Assembly: GCA_023416545.1 (NCBI GenBank)
Contig: JAEZHO010000026.1
Span: forward strand, 1-57,941
Direction of reading: 5' to 3'
DNA length: 57,941 nucleotides
DNA from: Pseudomonadota bacterium
GTDB taxonomy: Bacteria; Pseudomonadota; Alphaproteobacteria; Rhizobiales; Rhizobiaceae
The first letter of the stretch is position 1, and every line of letters starts with the position of its first letter. The position numbers and the translations under genes are program-made. Below are positions 16,212 through 24,366 of this stretch, one piece after another. The notes under the pieces are model-generated. The model searched no databases and was not told the DNA's origin. It saw only the letters and a list, made by a program, of their open reading frames with translations.

Positions 16212-16595
16212 ATGGATATCGGATCGGTACGAACCCTCCTCGACGAAGCCGAGTACGAACAGGCCCTGAAGGCCGTGCGGCCCTATTTCGATAACGAACC
16301 GGAAGAGGGTAGCATCGAGGCGACCCATTTCGATGCCCTCGTACTGCTGATCGAGGAATACGAGGCCAGGCATTATCCCATCCCGCCTGCCTCGCCGGTC
16401 GAGGTCCTCAAGGCGGTAATGGAAGCCAACAGCTACACGCGCGCCGACCTCGTCGCAGTCCTTGGTTCGAAGTCTCGCGCAGCCGATCCCCTGAACGGCC
16501 GGCGCGAGATCAATCTCGACCAGATCAGGAAGATCAGCCGGGCATGGCACATCCCGGCAGGCGCCCTGGTGGGAGAGATCGCCAGCGAGGCCTAG
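16212..16595 (+). CDS. HigA-like HTH protein, orphan antitoxin or regulator
   Basis: A 127-aa protein. Residues 1-55 are acidic and helical (LLDEAEYEQALKAVRPYF), followed by a Cro/C1-type helix-turn-helix domain at about 65-125 (VLKAVMEANSYTRADLVAVL, GSKSRAADPLNGRREINLDQ). This two-part plan and the length match HigA (YgjM) antitoxins of the HigB-HigA system. No HigB-type toxin gene lies next to it: upstream is a 232-base gap and downstream a convergent oxidoreductase. It may be a solitary regulator. ATG 16212 is favoured over GTG 16200 by the GAGG site spacing. It ends 4 bases into the convergent gene. Confidence 0.75.
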   Translation: MDIGSVRTLLDEAEYEQALKAVRPYFDNEPEEGSIEATHFDALVLLIEEYEARHYPIPPASPVEVLKAVMEANSYTRADLVAVLGSKSRAADPLNGRREINLDQIRKISRAWHIPAGALVGEIASEA

Positions 16596-17764
16596 ACCTT
16601 CACCCAGCCCCCGTTCTTTCTCGAGGACGCGACGCAGGCCTCGACGAAGGCGACGCCTTTCACGCCGTCGTCGACGGTCGGATAGATGACGTCCTTGTCG
16701 ACCTTGGCGCCCCTTTTCCTTGCCTGGATGGCCCGTGCCGCCTCGGTGTAGATCGTCGCGAAGGCTTCCAGATAGCCCTCGGGGTGACCGGAGGGGATGC
16801 GCGAGACGCGGCCGGCGGCGGGCCCGGCGCCGGCACCGTTGCGGGTGATAAGCCGCTTCGGCTCGCCGAACGGGGTGAACCAGAGATAGTTCGGGTTCTC
16901 CTGGCTCCATTCGAGCCCGCCCTTCTCCCCGTAGACGCGCAGCCTCAGTCCGTTCTCGTTGCCGGGCGCGACCTGGCTGCACCAGAGCATGCCCTTGGCG
17001 CCGCCCTCGAAACGCAGCATGACATGGGCGTTGTCGTCCAGCCTGCGGCCCTCGACGAAGCTGTCGAGATCGGCGGCGAGACTTTCCAGCGTCAGGCCGG
17101 TCACGAAGCAGGCGAGGTTGTAGGCATGCGTGCCGATGTCGCCGGTCGAGCCGCCGGCCCCCGACTGGGCCGGATCGGTGCGCCAGACCGCCTGCTTGGC
17201 GCCGGTCTGCTCGACCGCTTCCGTCAGCCAGTCCTGAGGATATTCCACCTGCACGACCCGCAGCCGGCCGAGGTCGCCGCTGGCGATCATTTCACGCGCC
17301 TGCCGCACCATCGGATAGCCGGTATAGTTATGGGTCAGGATGAAGAGTGCATCGCTCTCGTCGGCCGCCTTCTTCAGCTTCTTGGCATCGGCAAGGTTGG
17401 AGGTGAGAGGCTTGTCGCAGATGACGTGGATGCCCCGGCGAAGGAATTCCCTCGCCGCCTCGTAATGCACATGGTTCGGCGTGACGATGGACACGGCCTC
17501 GATACCGTTCTTCAGCCGCGCCTCGCGGATCGCCATCTCCTTGTAGGACCCGTAGGTCCGGGCCGGATCGAGCCCGAGGCCGCGTCCCGACTGCACGGCC
17601 TTTTCCGGCGTGGAGGAAAGCGCCCCCGCCACGAGTTCGAACTGGTCGTCCAGCCGCGCCGCCATCCGGTGGACGGCGCCGATGAAGGCGCCCGTGCCTC
17701 CGCCCACCATCCCGAGCCGGATGCGCGGTTCGCGCGCCTGTTCGTCCTTGCCTTCGATCGCCAT
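16592..17764 (-). CDS. Gfo/Idh/MocA family sugar oxidoreductase
   Basis: A 390-aa NAD(P)-dependent dehydrogenase of the Gfo/Idh/MocA family. The Rossmann motif is GMVGGGTGAFIG (about residues 18-29), the conserved CDKPLTSN supplies the EKP-type catalytic lysine, and GGSTGDIGTHAYNLACFV holds the DxxxH-like active-site pair (D, H). It oxidises a sugar, inositol or sugar acid; the substrate is unknown. An ATG two codons earlier (17770) is also possible, but the GGAG site spacing favours 17764. It follows a sugar isomerase/epimerase gene and a ribose-type ABC importer on the same strand and is probably the last step-encoding gene of that catabolic operon. Confidence 0.88.
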   Translation of the reverse strand: MAIEGKDEQAREPRIRLGMVGGGTGAFIGAVHRMAARLDDQFELVAGALSSTPEKAVQSGRGLGLDPARTYGSYKEMAIREARLKNGIEAVSIVTPNHVHYEAAREFLRRGIHVICDKPLTSNLADAKKLKKAADESDALFILTHNYTGYPMVRQAREMIASGDLGRLRVVQVEYPQDWLTEAVEQTGAKQAVWRTDPAQSGAGGSTGDIGTHAYNLACFVTGLTLESLAADLDSFVEGRRLDDNAHVMLRFEGGAKGMLWCSQVAPGNENGLRLRVYGEKGGLEWSQENPNYLWFTPFGEPKRLITRNGAGAGPAAGRVSRIPSGHPEGYLEAFATIYTEAARAIQARKRGAKVDKDVIYPTVDDGVKGVAFVEACVASSRKNGGWVKV

Positions 17765-17858
17765 TTCCATGTCTCCTTGAAAAACCTGCGGAGGAAGCCT
17801 GCCTCCCCCGCCCTGTCGGCCCCTTCTCCCGGAGGTCGGGAAGCCGCCTCGCCTCGGC

Positions 17859-17881
17859 CTCTTCCCGGCAAACGGGAAGAG
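17859..17881. repeat. Perfect 9-bp hairpin in a repeat-rich intergenic segment
   Basis: CTCTTCCCG-GCAAA-CGGGAAGAG lies in the 146-base gap between two same-strand genes (isomerase and oxidoreductase). The surroundings (17815-17850) carry broken CCTTCTCCC/GGGAAG pieces like those at 19015-19110. In RNA it would form a stable stem that could protect the upstream part of the message; it lacks a T-run. Confidence 0.5.
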
Positions 17882-17910
17882 TTGCGGCAAGGCGCCCCTG
17901 ACCGACGTTC

Positions 17911-18963
17911 CTAAAGCCCAAGCATCCGCCGGTTCGCCGCCTCGTCCGTGCCGCCGGCGGCAAAGTCGTCGAAGGCCTTTTCCGTGACACGGATGATGTG
18001 CGCCTTGACGAATTCCGCGCCCTCGCGCGCTCCGTCCTCGGAATTCTTCAGCGCGCATTCCCATTCGACCACGGCCCAGCCGTCGAAATCATTTGCGGTG
18101 AGCTTCGAGAAGACGGCGCCGAAATCGACCTGCCCGTCGCCCAGCGAGCGGAAGCGCCCGGCGCGCTGCACCCAGCTCTGGTATCCGCCGTAGACGCCCT
18201 GGCGGCCGGTCGGATTGAACTCCGCATCCTTGACGTGGAACATCTTGATCCGGTCCTTGTAGATGTCGATGTTGTCCAGGTAGTCGAGGCATTGCAGCAC
18301 GTAGTGCGACGGGTCGTAGAGCATGTTGGCGCGTGGGTGGTTCTTCACCCGCTCGAGGAACATCTCGAATGTCACCCCGTCATGCAGGTCCTCGCCCGGG
18401 TGGATCTCGTAGCAGACGTCGACGCCGCATTCTTCCGCATGGTCGAGGATCGGCGTCCAGCGGCGGGCGAGCTCGTCGAAGGCCGTCTCCACGAGACCGG
18501 CCGGCCGCTGCGGCCAAGGGTAGATGAAGGGCCAGGCGAGTGCGCCGGAAAAGGTGGCATGCGCCTTGATGCCGAGATGCCGCGACGCCGAGAGCGCCAT
18601 CTTCACCTGGTTGACCGCCCATTCCTGCCGCGCCTTCGGATTGCCGCGCACTTCCGGCGCCGCAAACCCGTCGAACGCCTCGTCATAGGCGGGATGGACG
18701 GCGACGAGCTGGCCCTGGAGGTGGGTGGAGAGTTCCGTCACCTCGATGCCGTTCTGGCGCGCGACGCCCGCGAACTCGTCGCAATAGTCCTTCGATTCCG
18801 CCGCCCGTTTGAGGTCGATCAGCTGCCCGGCCCAGGTCGGCACCTGGACGCCGACATAGCCCTTGTCCGCCGCCCATTTGGTGATGGCGTCCCACGAGTT
18901 GAACGGCGCCGCATCCCCGGCGAACTGGCCGAGAAAGATGGCCGGACCCTTGATCGTCTTCAT
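17911..18963 (-). CDS. Sugar phosphate isomerase/epimerase (xylose-isomerase-like TIM barrel)
   Basis: A 350-aa TIM-barrel protein of the AP-endonuclease-2 / sugar isomerase superfamily. Metal-binding side chains are recognisable in CYEIHPGEDLHDG (Glu, His), MLYDPSHYVLQ (Asp, His), MFHVKDAEF (His, Asp) and VVEWECAL (Glu). Members isomerise or epimerise keto-sugars or inosose. The ATG has a strong GGAGG site. It sits between a ribose-type importer and a Gfo/Idh/MocA dehydrogenase, a pairing typical of inositol- or uncommon-sugar pathways. The exact reaction cannot be read. Confidence 0.88.
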   Translation of the reverse strand: MKTIKGPAIFLGQFAGDAAPFNSWDAITKWAADKGYVGVQVPTWAGQLIDLKRAAESKDYCDEFAGVARQNGIEVTELSTHLQGQLVAVHPAYDEAFDGFAAPEVRGNPKARQEWAVNQVKMALSASRHLGIKAHATFSGALAWPFIYPWPQRPAGLVETAFDELARRWTPILDHAEECGVDVCYEIHPGEDLHDGVTFEMFLERVKNHPRANMLYDPSHYVLQCLDYLDNIDIYKDRIKMFHVKDAEFNPTGRQGVYGGYQSWVQRAGRFRSLGDGQVDFGAVFSKLTANDFDGWAVVEWECALKNSEDGAREGAEFVKAHIIRVTEKAFDDFAAGGTDEAANRRMLGL

Positions 18964-18984
18964 GAAAATTCCTCCAGTGTCGTA

Positions 18985-19110
18985 TGGCTGCTTGCATCCG
19001 TTGCCCCCGCCTGCCTGTCGGCCTTCCCCTCACCCGCGAAGAGAAGACCGATCGGTCCGCGCCTGAGACGGACCGAGCATGAAGGGCGCTCCCTCCCCCC
19101 GCGATCACGG
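18985..19110. repeat. Degenerate intergenic repeat segment
   Basis: The 179-base gap between the isomerase and the binding-protein gene holds CCTGTCGGCC-CCCCTC-type blocks, matched near 17815, and the inverted pair GACCGATCGGTCC. I see no gene here. It looks like a decayed member of a dispersed palindromic family. Confidence 0.35.
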
Positions 19111-19142
19111 GAAGAGGGCTGGCGTCAGGACCGGATCACGCC

Positions 19143-20108
19143 TCAGAAGGGCGAATCCGGGAAGTAGAACTGCTCGGCATTGTCCTTGGTGACGAGCGTG
19201 GCGTCGAGGATGTAGGTGCCGCTCACCGGCACCTGGTCGTAGAGGCCGTCGGCGGTAAGCTGCATGGCGGTTGCAATCATCGCCGGCGGATAGAGCACGT
19301 CGACCGGCACCATCTTGTCGCCGTCCATCACCCGCTTGACCATGTCCTTGGAGCCGGCGCCGCCCACGACATACTGGATGTCGCTGCGCCCGGACTGCTC
19401 GATCGCCTCCAGCACGCCGACGACCATGTCGTCGTCCTGCGCCCAGACCACGTCGATCTTCGGGTATTTGGTGAGGTAGTCCTGCATCACGCGGAAGGCG
19501 TCGTCGCGGTTCCAGTTTCCGTACTGGCGTTCCAGCACCTTGACGTTGGAGCCCTCGATGCCCTTGTCGAAACCGTCCTGGCGCTGCTGGTCGATCGGGA
19601 TCGGCAGGCCTCGGATGACGACGACCTCGGCATCCGGCGTGGTCTCCGCGATGTACTTGCCGGCCACTTCGCCGAGCGCCGGGTTGTTGCCGGCCACATA
19701 GAGGTCGCGGACGGAACTGTCGTTGCTGGAGGGCGCGCGGTCGACGAGGGCGACGAAGGTGCCGGCATCCTTGACCTGCTGAATGGCGTTGACGAGCGGG
19801 TCCGGATCGGTCGGCAGGATGACCAGCGCGTCGATGCCCTGGACGGCGAGGTCCTGCACCGCATTCGCCTGGCTTGCCGGATCGGGCGAGGTCTTGACGA
19901 TGACGTTGAGGCCAGGGTGCTCGTCCATCAGGAGCTTCGCGACGCGCTCGGCATGGTAGACGACGCCCGCGGTCCAGCCGTGGTCGGCGGCCGGGATGGA
20001 GACCCCGATCGTTGCCTTCTTCTCCTCCTGGGCCCAGCCGAGGCCGGGGCCGATGGCGACCGAGGTCGCAAGCGCCGCTGCGAGCAGGCCGAAAGTTCTT
20101 CTACGCAT
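19143..20108 (-). CDS. Sugar ABC transporter, ribose-type substrate-binding protein
   Basis: A 321-aa periplasmic binding protein of the RbsB/peripla_BP_4 family. The start at 20108 gives a signal peptide (MRRRTFGLLAAALATSVAIG) with cleavage near GWAQE. The mature protein begins ATIGVSIPAADHGW, with ALVILPTDPDPL and VVWAQDDDMVVGVLEA typical of pentose or hexose binders. The substrate is unknown; co-regulation with xylAB is suggested by a shared operator. It follows the permease gene after 67 bases, giving the order ATPase-permease-binding protein-isomerase-oxidoreductase, all leftward. Confidence 0.9.
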   Translation of the reverse strand: MRRRTFGLLAAALATSVAIGPGLGWAQEEKKATIGVSIPAADHGWTAGVVYHAERVAKLLMDEHPGLNVIVKTSPDPASQANAVQDLAVQGIDALVILPTDPDPLVNAIQQVKDAGTFVALVDRAPSSNDSSVRDLYVAGNNPALGEVAGKYIAETTPDAEVVVIRGLPIPIDQQRQDGFDKGIEGSNVKVLERQYGNWNRDDAFRVMQDYLTKYPKIDVVWAQDDDMVVGVLEAIEQSGRSDIQYVVGGAGSKDMVKRVMDGDKMVPVDVLYPPAMIATAMQLTADGLYDQVPVSGTYILDATLVTKDNAEQFYFPDSPF

Positions 20109-20175
20109 GTTCTCTCTCCCAAGTTCGGGTCTTTGCCGGCGGCCGGGCACGACCCGTTTGGGCCCGGCCGGTTCC

Positions 20176-21177
20176 TCACGATCGCCGCGACAGCGAGCGC
20201 TGCACGAGCATGGCGATGATGATGATTGCGCCCTGGATGGCGCCGATGAGGTATTCGCTGACGAAGTTCGACAGCAGCATGATGTTGCCGACGATCTCCA
20301 GGATGAAGGCGCCGCAGATCGTGCCCCAGATGCGCCCGACGCCGCCGCGCAGCGCCGTCCCCCCGACGACGACGGCGGTGATCGCCTGCAGCTCCCACAG
20401 GATTCCCGTCGTGGCGGAGGTGGAGCCGAGACGCGGCACGTAGAGAAGGACCGCGATCGCGACGCAGAGCCCCTGCACGACGTAGGCGATGGTGCGCACC
20501 CGCTTCACGGATATGCCGGAATAGCGGGCGACGTCCTCGTTGGAACCGACCGCGATCAGGTGGCGGCCGTAGCGCGTGCGGTAGAGCACGAAGGCGGCGA
20601 TCGCCGCGGTCACGAAGATGACGATGATCGGCACCGGCACGCCGAGGATATCGCCGAAATAGACCGGACGGTAGAGCGACTGCAGTTCCCGGTCGCGCAG
20701 CGTGATCGCGCCGCCCTGCGAAAGCCAGGTGGTGAGGCCGCGATAGATGCCCATCGTGCCGAGCGTGGCGATGAAAGGCTCGATCTGTCCGACCGTCGTG
20801 ATCAGTCCGTTGAACAGCCCGCAGGCGGCGCCGATTGCAACCGCAAGCGCCATCCCCGCGACGAGCAGCAGCATCGGATCGGCTATCGCCCCGGAATTGA
20901 GGAACATGATCATCAGGCTGGCGACGAAGGCCACCATGGCGCCGACGGAAAGATCGAGCCCGCCCGACGAGATCACATAGGTCGCGCCGAGCGCGATGAT
21001 GGCGATGAAGGCGCTGCGGGTGATGACGTTCATCAGGTTGGTGACGGAGATGAAGTTCTCGTTGGCGACCGCGCCGAGGACGAGCAGCAGGGCCAGCGCC
21101 ACGAAGGGCGCGACCGCCCTGAGGTCCCAGTCGCGGGAAGTCTTCGGCTTGGCCGTTTCGGTGGTGGCTGTCGTCAT
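20176..21177 (-). CDS. Sugar ABC transporter, permease (RbsC-like)
   Basis: A 333-aa permease with 8-10 hydrophobic segments. Family motifs include ATYVISSGGLDLSVGAMVAF, the NGLITTVGQIEPFIATLGTM segment and the GSNEDVARYSGISVKRVR coupling loop. It forms the membrane channel for the importer, probably as a homodimer. Only three bases separate its start from the end of the ATPase gene, so the two are co-translated. Confidence 0.92.
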   Translation of the reverse strand: MTTATTETAKPKTSRDWDLRAVAPFVALALLLVLGAVANENFISVTNLMNVITRSAFIAIIALGATYVISSGGLDLSVGAMVAFVASLMIMFLNSGAIADPMLLLVAGMALAVAIGAACGLFNGLITTVGQIEPFIATLGTMGIYRGLTTWLSQGGAITLRDRELQSLYRPVYFGDILGVPVPIIVIFVTAAIAAFVLYRTRYGRHLIAVGSNEDVARYSGISVKRVRTIAYVVQGLCVAIAVLLYVPRLGSTSATTGILWELQAITAVVVGGTALRGGVGRIWGTICGAFILEIVGNIMLLSNFVSEYLIGAIQGAIIIIAMLVQRSLSRRS

Positions 21178-21180
21178 GTC

Positions 21181-22704
21181 TCAGGCCGCCTCCCCTGCCT
21201 TCACGCCGGTGGCGAGCACCACGATTTCGTTCTCGGTCATGTGTTCCCCCGTGACTTCCCCGACAATCTGCCCCGACCGCATGACGAGGATGCGGTCGCA
21301 GATGCCGATCAGCTCCGGCATTTCGGAGGATACGACGATGATCGAGCGCCCCTCCTCCGCCAGACGCGCGATGAACTTGTAGATCTGCTGCTTGGTGCCG
21401 ATGTCGATGCCCCGGGTCGGCTCATCGATGATGACGATCGACGGGTCGAGCATCATCATCTTGGCAATGAGGAGCTTCTGCTGGTTTCCCCCGGAAAGCT
21501 GCCCCGCCAGCAGGTCCTTGCGCCCGGTGCGGATGTCGAAGTCGCGGATCGCGATGTCGAGCGCATCCGCCTCGCGCCTGCGGTCGATCTGCAGGCCGCG
21601 GACGAACCTCGTGATCGAGGCAAGCGTCAGGTTGGTTGCGAGATCCTTGAGAAGCAGGAGGCCCTTGCCCTTGCGGTCCTCCGAGAGATAGGCGATGCCG
21701 GCATCGAGGCTTTCGCTGGCGGACCGGAAGTGCACGTCCCTGCCGCGCAACCGGACGGCGCTGTGGGCGCGCCGCAGGCCGACCAGTCCCTCCATCAGTT
21801 CCGTTCGGCCGGCACCGACAAGGCCGGCAAAGCCCAGGATCTCGCCCTTGCGCAATTCGAAGGTGGCATTCCGGGCATGGCCGGGCACGTCGAAGTCGCG
21901 CACCTCCAGGACCGTCTCCCGCGCCTCGTCCGCATGGCGGTCCGGATAGAGCTTCGTGACGTCGCGCCCGACCATCAGCCGCGCCATGTCGGCAGGTTCC
22001 AGGTCGGCGGCATCATGGCTGGCGACGAGCCGACCGTCGCGCAGCACCGTCACCCGGTCGGCGATGCGCTTCACCTCCGGCAGGCGGTGCGAGATATAGA
22101 GCACGCCGACGCCCCGACCGCGAATGTCGAGGATGACCTTGAGCAGCGCCTCGGTCTCGAAGGGCGTCAGGGAGGCGGTCGGCTCGTCGAAGATCACCAC
22201 CCGATGGGGGACGAGCAGGACGCGCGCGATCTGCACCAGTTGGCGCTGGGCGATCGACAGGCTGGCGACGACGGCACGGGGATCGATATCGGTCCCGAGA
22301 TCGCGAAGGGCGGCGGCCGCTCCCTCGTTCATGGCCCTGTCGTCGACACCTATTCCCCTGCCAAGTTCGCGGCCGAGATAGATGTTCTGCGCGACCGTCA
22401 GGTCGGGGGCGAGCAGGATTTCCTGGTGGACGAGCACGATGCCGCGGTGTTCGGCATCCACGGGCCCGGCAAAGACAACCGGCCTGTCGTCGACGAGGAT
22501 CTCGCCGCGCGTCGGCGGCTCGTGGCCGGCGAGGATCTTCATCAGGGTCGACTTGCCCGCACCGTTCTCGCCGATGATGGCATGCACCTCGCCCGGCCGC
22601 ACGGACAGCGTCACGTCGTGCAGCACCTCGACCGGACCGAAGCTCTTGGAAAGGCCCCGCGCGGCAAGGATCGCGGATGTGCCCGGAACCGGATCGCCGG
22701 TCAT
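21181..22704 (-). CDS. Sugar ABC transporter, double ATPase (RbsA-like)
   Basis: A 507-aa protein with two ABC domains in tandem, as in RbsA/XylG/AraG. Domain 1 has Walker A GENGAGKST (about residues 46-54) and Walker B VVIFDEPTASL. Domain 2 has a degenerate P-loop region (GFAGLVGAGRTELMEGLVGL), the signature LSGGNQQKLLIAKMM and Walker B IVIIDEPTRGID. It energises the importer encoded by the next two genes. The first gene of the operon; an 18-bp operator-like palindrome matching that of the xyl operon lies 126 bases upstream. Confidence 0.92.
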   Translation of the reverse strand: MTGDPVPGTSAILAARGLSKSFGPVEVLHDVTLSVRPGEVHAIIGENGAGKSTLMKILAGHEPPTRGEILVDDRPVVFAGPVDAEHRGIVLVHQEILLAPDLTVAQNIYLGRELGRGIGVDDRAMNEGAAAALRDLGTDIDPRAVVASLSIAQRQLVQIARVLLVPHRVVIFDEPTASLTPFETEALLKVILDIRGRGVGVLYISHRLPEVKRIADRVTVLRDGRLVASHDAADLEPADMARLMVGRDVTKLYPDRHADEARETVLEVRDFDVPGHARNATFELRKGEILGFAGLVGAGRTELMEGLVGLRRAHSAVRLRGRDVHFRSASESLDAGIAYLSEDRKGKGLLLLKDLATNLTLASITRFVRGLQIDRRREADALDIAIRDFDIRTGRKDLLAGQLSGGNQQKLLIAKMMMLDPSIVIIDEPTRGIDIGTKQQIYKFIARLAEEGRSIIVVSSEMPELIGICDRILVMRSGQIVGEVTGEHMTENEIVVLATGVKAGEAA

Positions 22705-22829
22705 CGCGGCCCGCCTTCCGCCGCGGACGACGGACCGGCCGTCCGGTCGCTGGCCAACCCCTCACGCGCAGGCAAAAACCTTGCTTGATGCACCTGAACT
22801 TCCTCCCGGAATTGACGCTATCCAAGAAA

Positions 22830-22847
22830 ATGAGGTACGTAAAGCAG
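22830..22847. promoter_or_regulatory. LacI-type operator copy upstream of the sugar ABC operon
   Basis: ATGAGGTACGTAAAGCAG matches 15 of 18 positions of the palindrome before lacI at 29251-29268, including the central TACGTA and flanking GAGG/AAA. It lies 126 bases upstream of the ABC ATPase start. These are the two best copies I found; TACGTA otherwise appears within coding DNA at 32479. Confidence 0.65.
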
Positions 22848-22955
22848 GTTTCTCGATAAGTTCGATGCCTTCAGAAACGGATACGACATGCCTGCCGGTA
22901 CGGCGCGAAATACGCCCGAAGCCCCGGCGCCACGGCCAGCCCAGCGAGGATACGG

Positions 22956-23306
22956 ATGAACGGAAAGAGTTTCGTGGAACGGCGCCTCGACCTCGATGGC
23001 GAGCCCCTGCTGATCAGGTTCGAAGCGCCCGCCGAGGTCCCCGGCAGCGATTTCGAATGCAGATGGTCCATCGCCTGGCCGGATGGCGACGTCCGTCACC
23101 GCACATTCGGCATCGACGGCATCCAGGCGCTGGCCCTTGCGATGCAGGCCGTTCACGACCGGCTTCTCGAAAGCGAGGCCTACAAGGCTGGCCGCCTCAC
23201 CTTCCTCGGGCAGGGCGATCTCGATCTCCCGCCAAGCTGGACGACAGGCCCGCTCTACCAGATCCCCCCGCCGCCGGGCGGCAAACGGCCGGGCGAGGCA
23301 GGATAG
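22956..23306 (+). CDS. Conserved hypothetical protein, DUF6968-like
   Basis: A 116-aa soluble protein. It shows a strand-rich N-terminal half (ERRLDLDGEPLLIRFEAPAE), a central WSIAWPDGDVRHRTFGIDG and the helix IQALALAMQAVHDRLLESE, then a proline-rich tail. The ordering (ERxLxLxG, polar sheet, GxDxxQALxLA helix) resembles the small DUF6968 domain; no function is known. A GAGGA site precedes the ATG. It is divergent from the ABC operon and convergent with the LysR gene, with no obvious link to either. Confidence 0.65.
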   Translation: MNGKSFVERRLDLDGEPLLIRFEAPAEVPGSDFECRWSIAWPDGDVRHRTFGIDGIQALALAMQAVHDRLLESEAYKAGRLTFLGQGDLDLPPSWTTGPLYQIPPPPGGKRPGEAG

Positions 23307-23349
23307 CGCGACCGAGCCGTCCGAGCCGAATGGCCGATCATCGGTCGGG

Positions 23350-24258
23350 TCATCGACCTGCGGGACGGGACTTCACGAAATCCAGGAAGGCCCGAAGCGG
23401 CGCCGGCACCAGGCGTCGGCCGGGATAGTAGAGGAACGGCCCGGGGAATTCCTGCCACCATGGCCTCAGGACCGGCTCCAGGGCTCCACTTTCCAGCTGC
23501 GGCCTGAGCCAGTCCTCGAATAGACCGATGATCCCGACGCCCGCAACCGCGGCCTCCACCGCCAGCTCGATGGCGCCCCCCGCCTGGACGATCAGCGGTC
23601 CCTTCGGCTCGACGACCACGACTTCGCCCTCCAGCTCCAGCTCCCAGTTGGGCATGTTTCCGCTCGGAAAGCGGAAGCGCAGGCAGGAATGGTCGAGAAG
23701 GTCGCGCGGATGCTGCGGCCGGCCACGGAGGTCGAGATAGGCCGGAGAGGCCGCAAGCGCATAGGTCTGGCTGCGCGGCCCGATCGGGACGGCGATCATG
23801 TCCTGTTCCAGCCGTTCGCCATAGCGGATCCCGGCATCGCAGCCGGCAGCGAGCACATCGACGAAACTCTCGTCCGTCATCACCTCCAGCCGGATATCCG
23901 GATAGGCCGCGAGAAAGCCGGGCACGATCTTCGGCAGGACAAGCCGGGCGGCGCTGACCGGTACGTTCAGCCGCAGGGTTCCCGCAGGACGGTCTCGAAA
24001 GCTGTTGACCGCGTCGAGGGCGGCCTCCATCTCCCCGAGCGCCGGCGCCAGGCGCGCAAGCAGGCTCTGTCCGGCCTCGGTCGGGGCGACGCTGCGGGTC
24101 GTGCGATTGAGGAGCCGGACCCCGAGTTCCGCCTCGAGCCGCCGCACGGCCTCGCTGAGGCCGGACGGGCTGCCGCCGGTCGACCGTGCGGCCTCGCGAA
24201 AACCCTTGGCGCGAGCCACTGCCACGAACGCACCGAGATCACCCAGCTCCACCGCCAT
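23350..24258 (-). CDS. LysR family transcriptional regulator
   Basis: A 302-aa LysR regulator: helix-turn-helix at residues 5-63 (LGAFVAVARAKGFREAARS, then LNRTTRSVAPTEAG) and a substrate-binding-like domain from about 90 on (TLRLNVPVSAARLVLPKI, DAGIRYGERLEQDMIAVPIG). It is head to head with an aldo/keto reductase gene across 108 bases, the classic arrangement for a LysR activator or repressor and its target. The effector is unknown. Confidence 0.9.
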   Translation of the reverse strand: MAVELGDLGAFVAVARAKGFREAARSTGGSPSGLSEAVRRLEAELGVRLLNRTTRSVAPTEAGQSLLARLAPALGEMEAALDAVNSFRDRPAGTLRLNVPVSAARLVLPKIVPGFLAAYPDIRLEVMTDESFVDVLAAGCDAGIRYGERLEQDMIAVPIGPRSQTYALAASPAYLDLRGRPQHPRDLLDHSCLRFRFPSGNMPNWELELEGEVVVVEPKGPLIVQAGGAIELAVEAAVAGVGIIGLFEDWLRPQLESGALEPVLRPWWQEFPGPFLYYPGRRLVPAPLRAFLDFVKSRPAGR

Positions 24259-24366
24259 TGTTCGCCCTCCCGCACAGGTCGTGCGGATTGTACCGGATTA
24301 TCGGCAGGCGCAACAGGTCATACCTCTTGGGGGCAACGTTCACATCGTCACCCGAGGAGATCGACA

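Noticed and set aside
19996..22788. A 930-codon open frame on the plus strand
   Set aside because: It runs antisense across the binding protein, permease and ATPase genes. It is very rich in Asp, Arg, His and Gly, has no recognisable domain, and is a typical high-GC shadow of well-supported genes.
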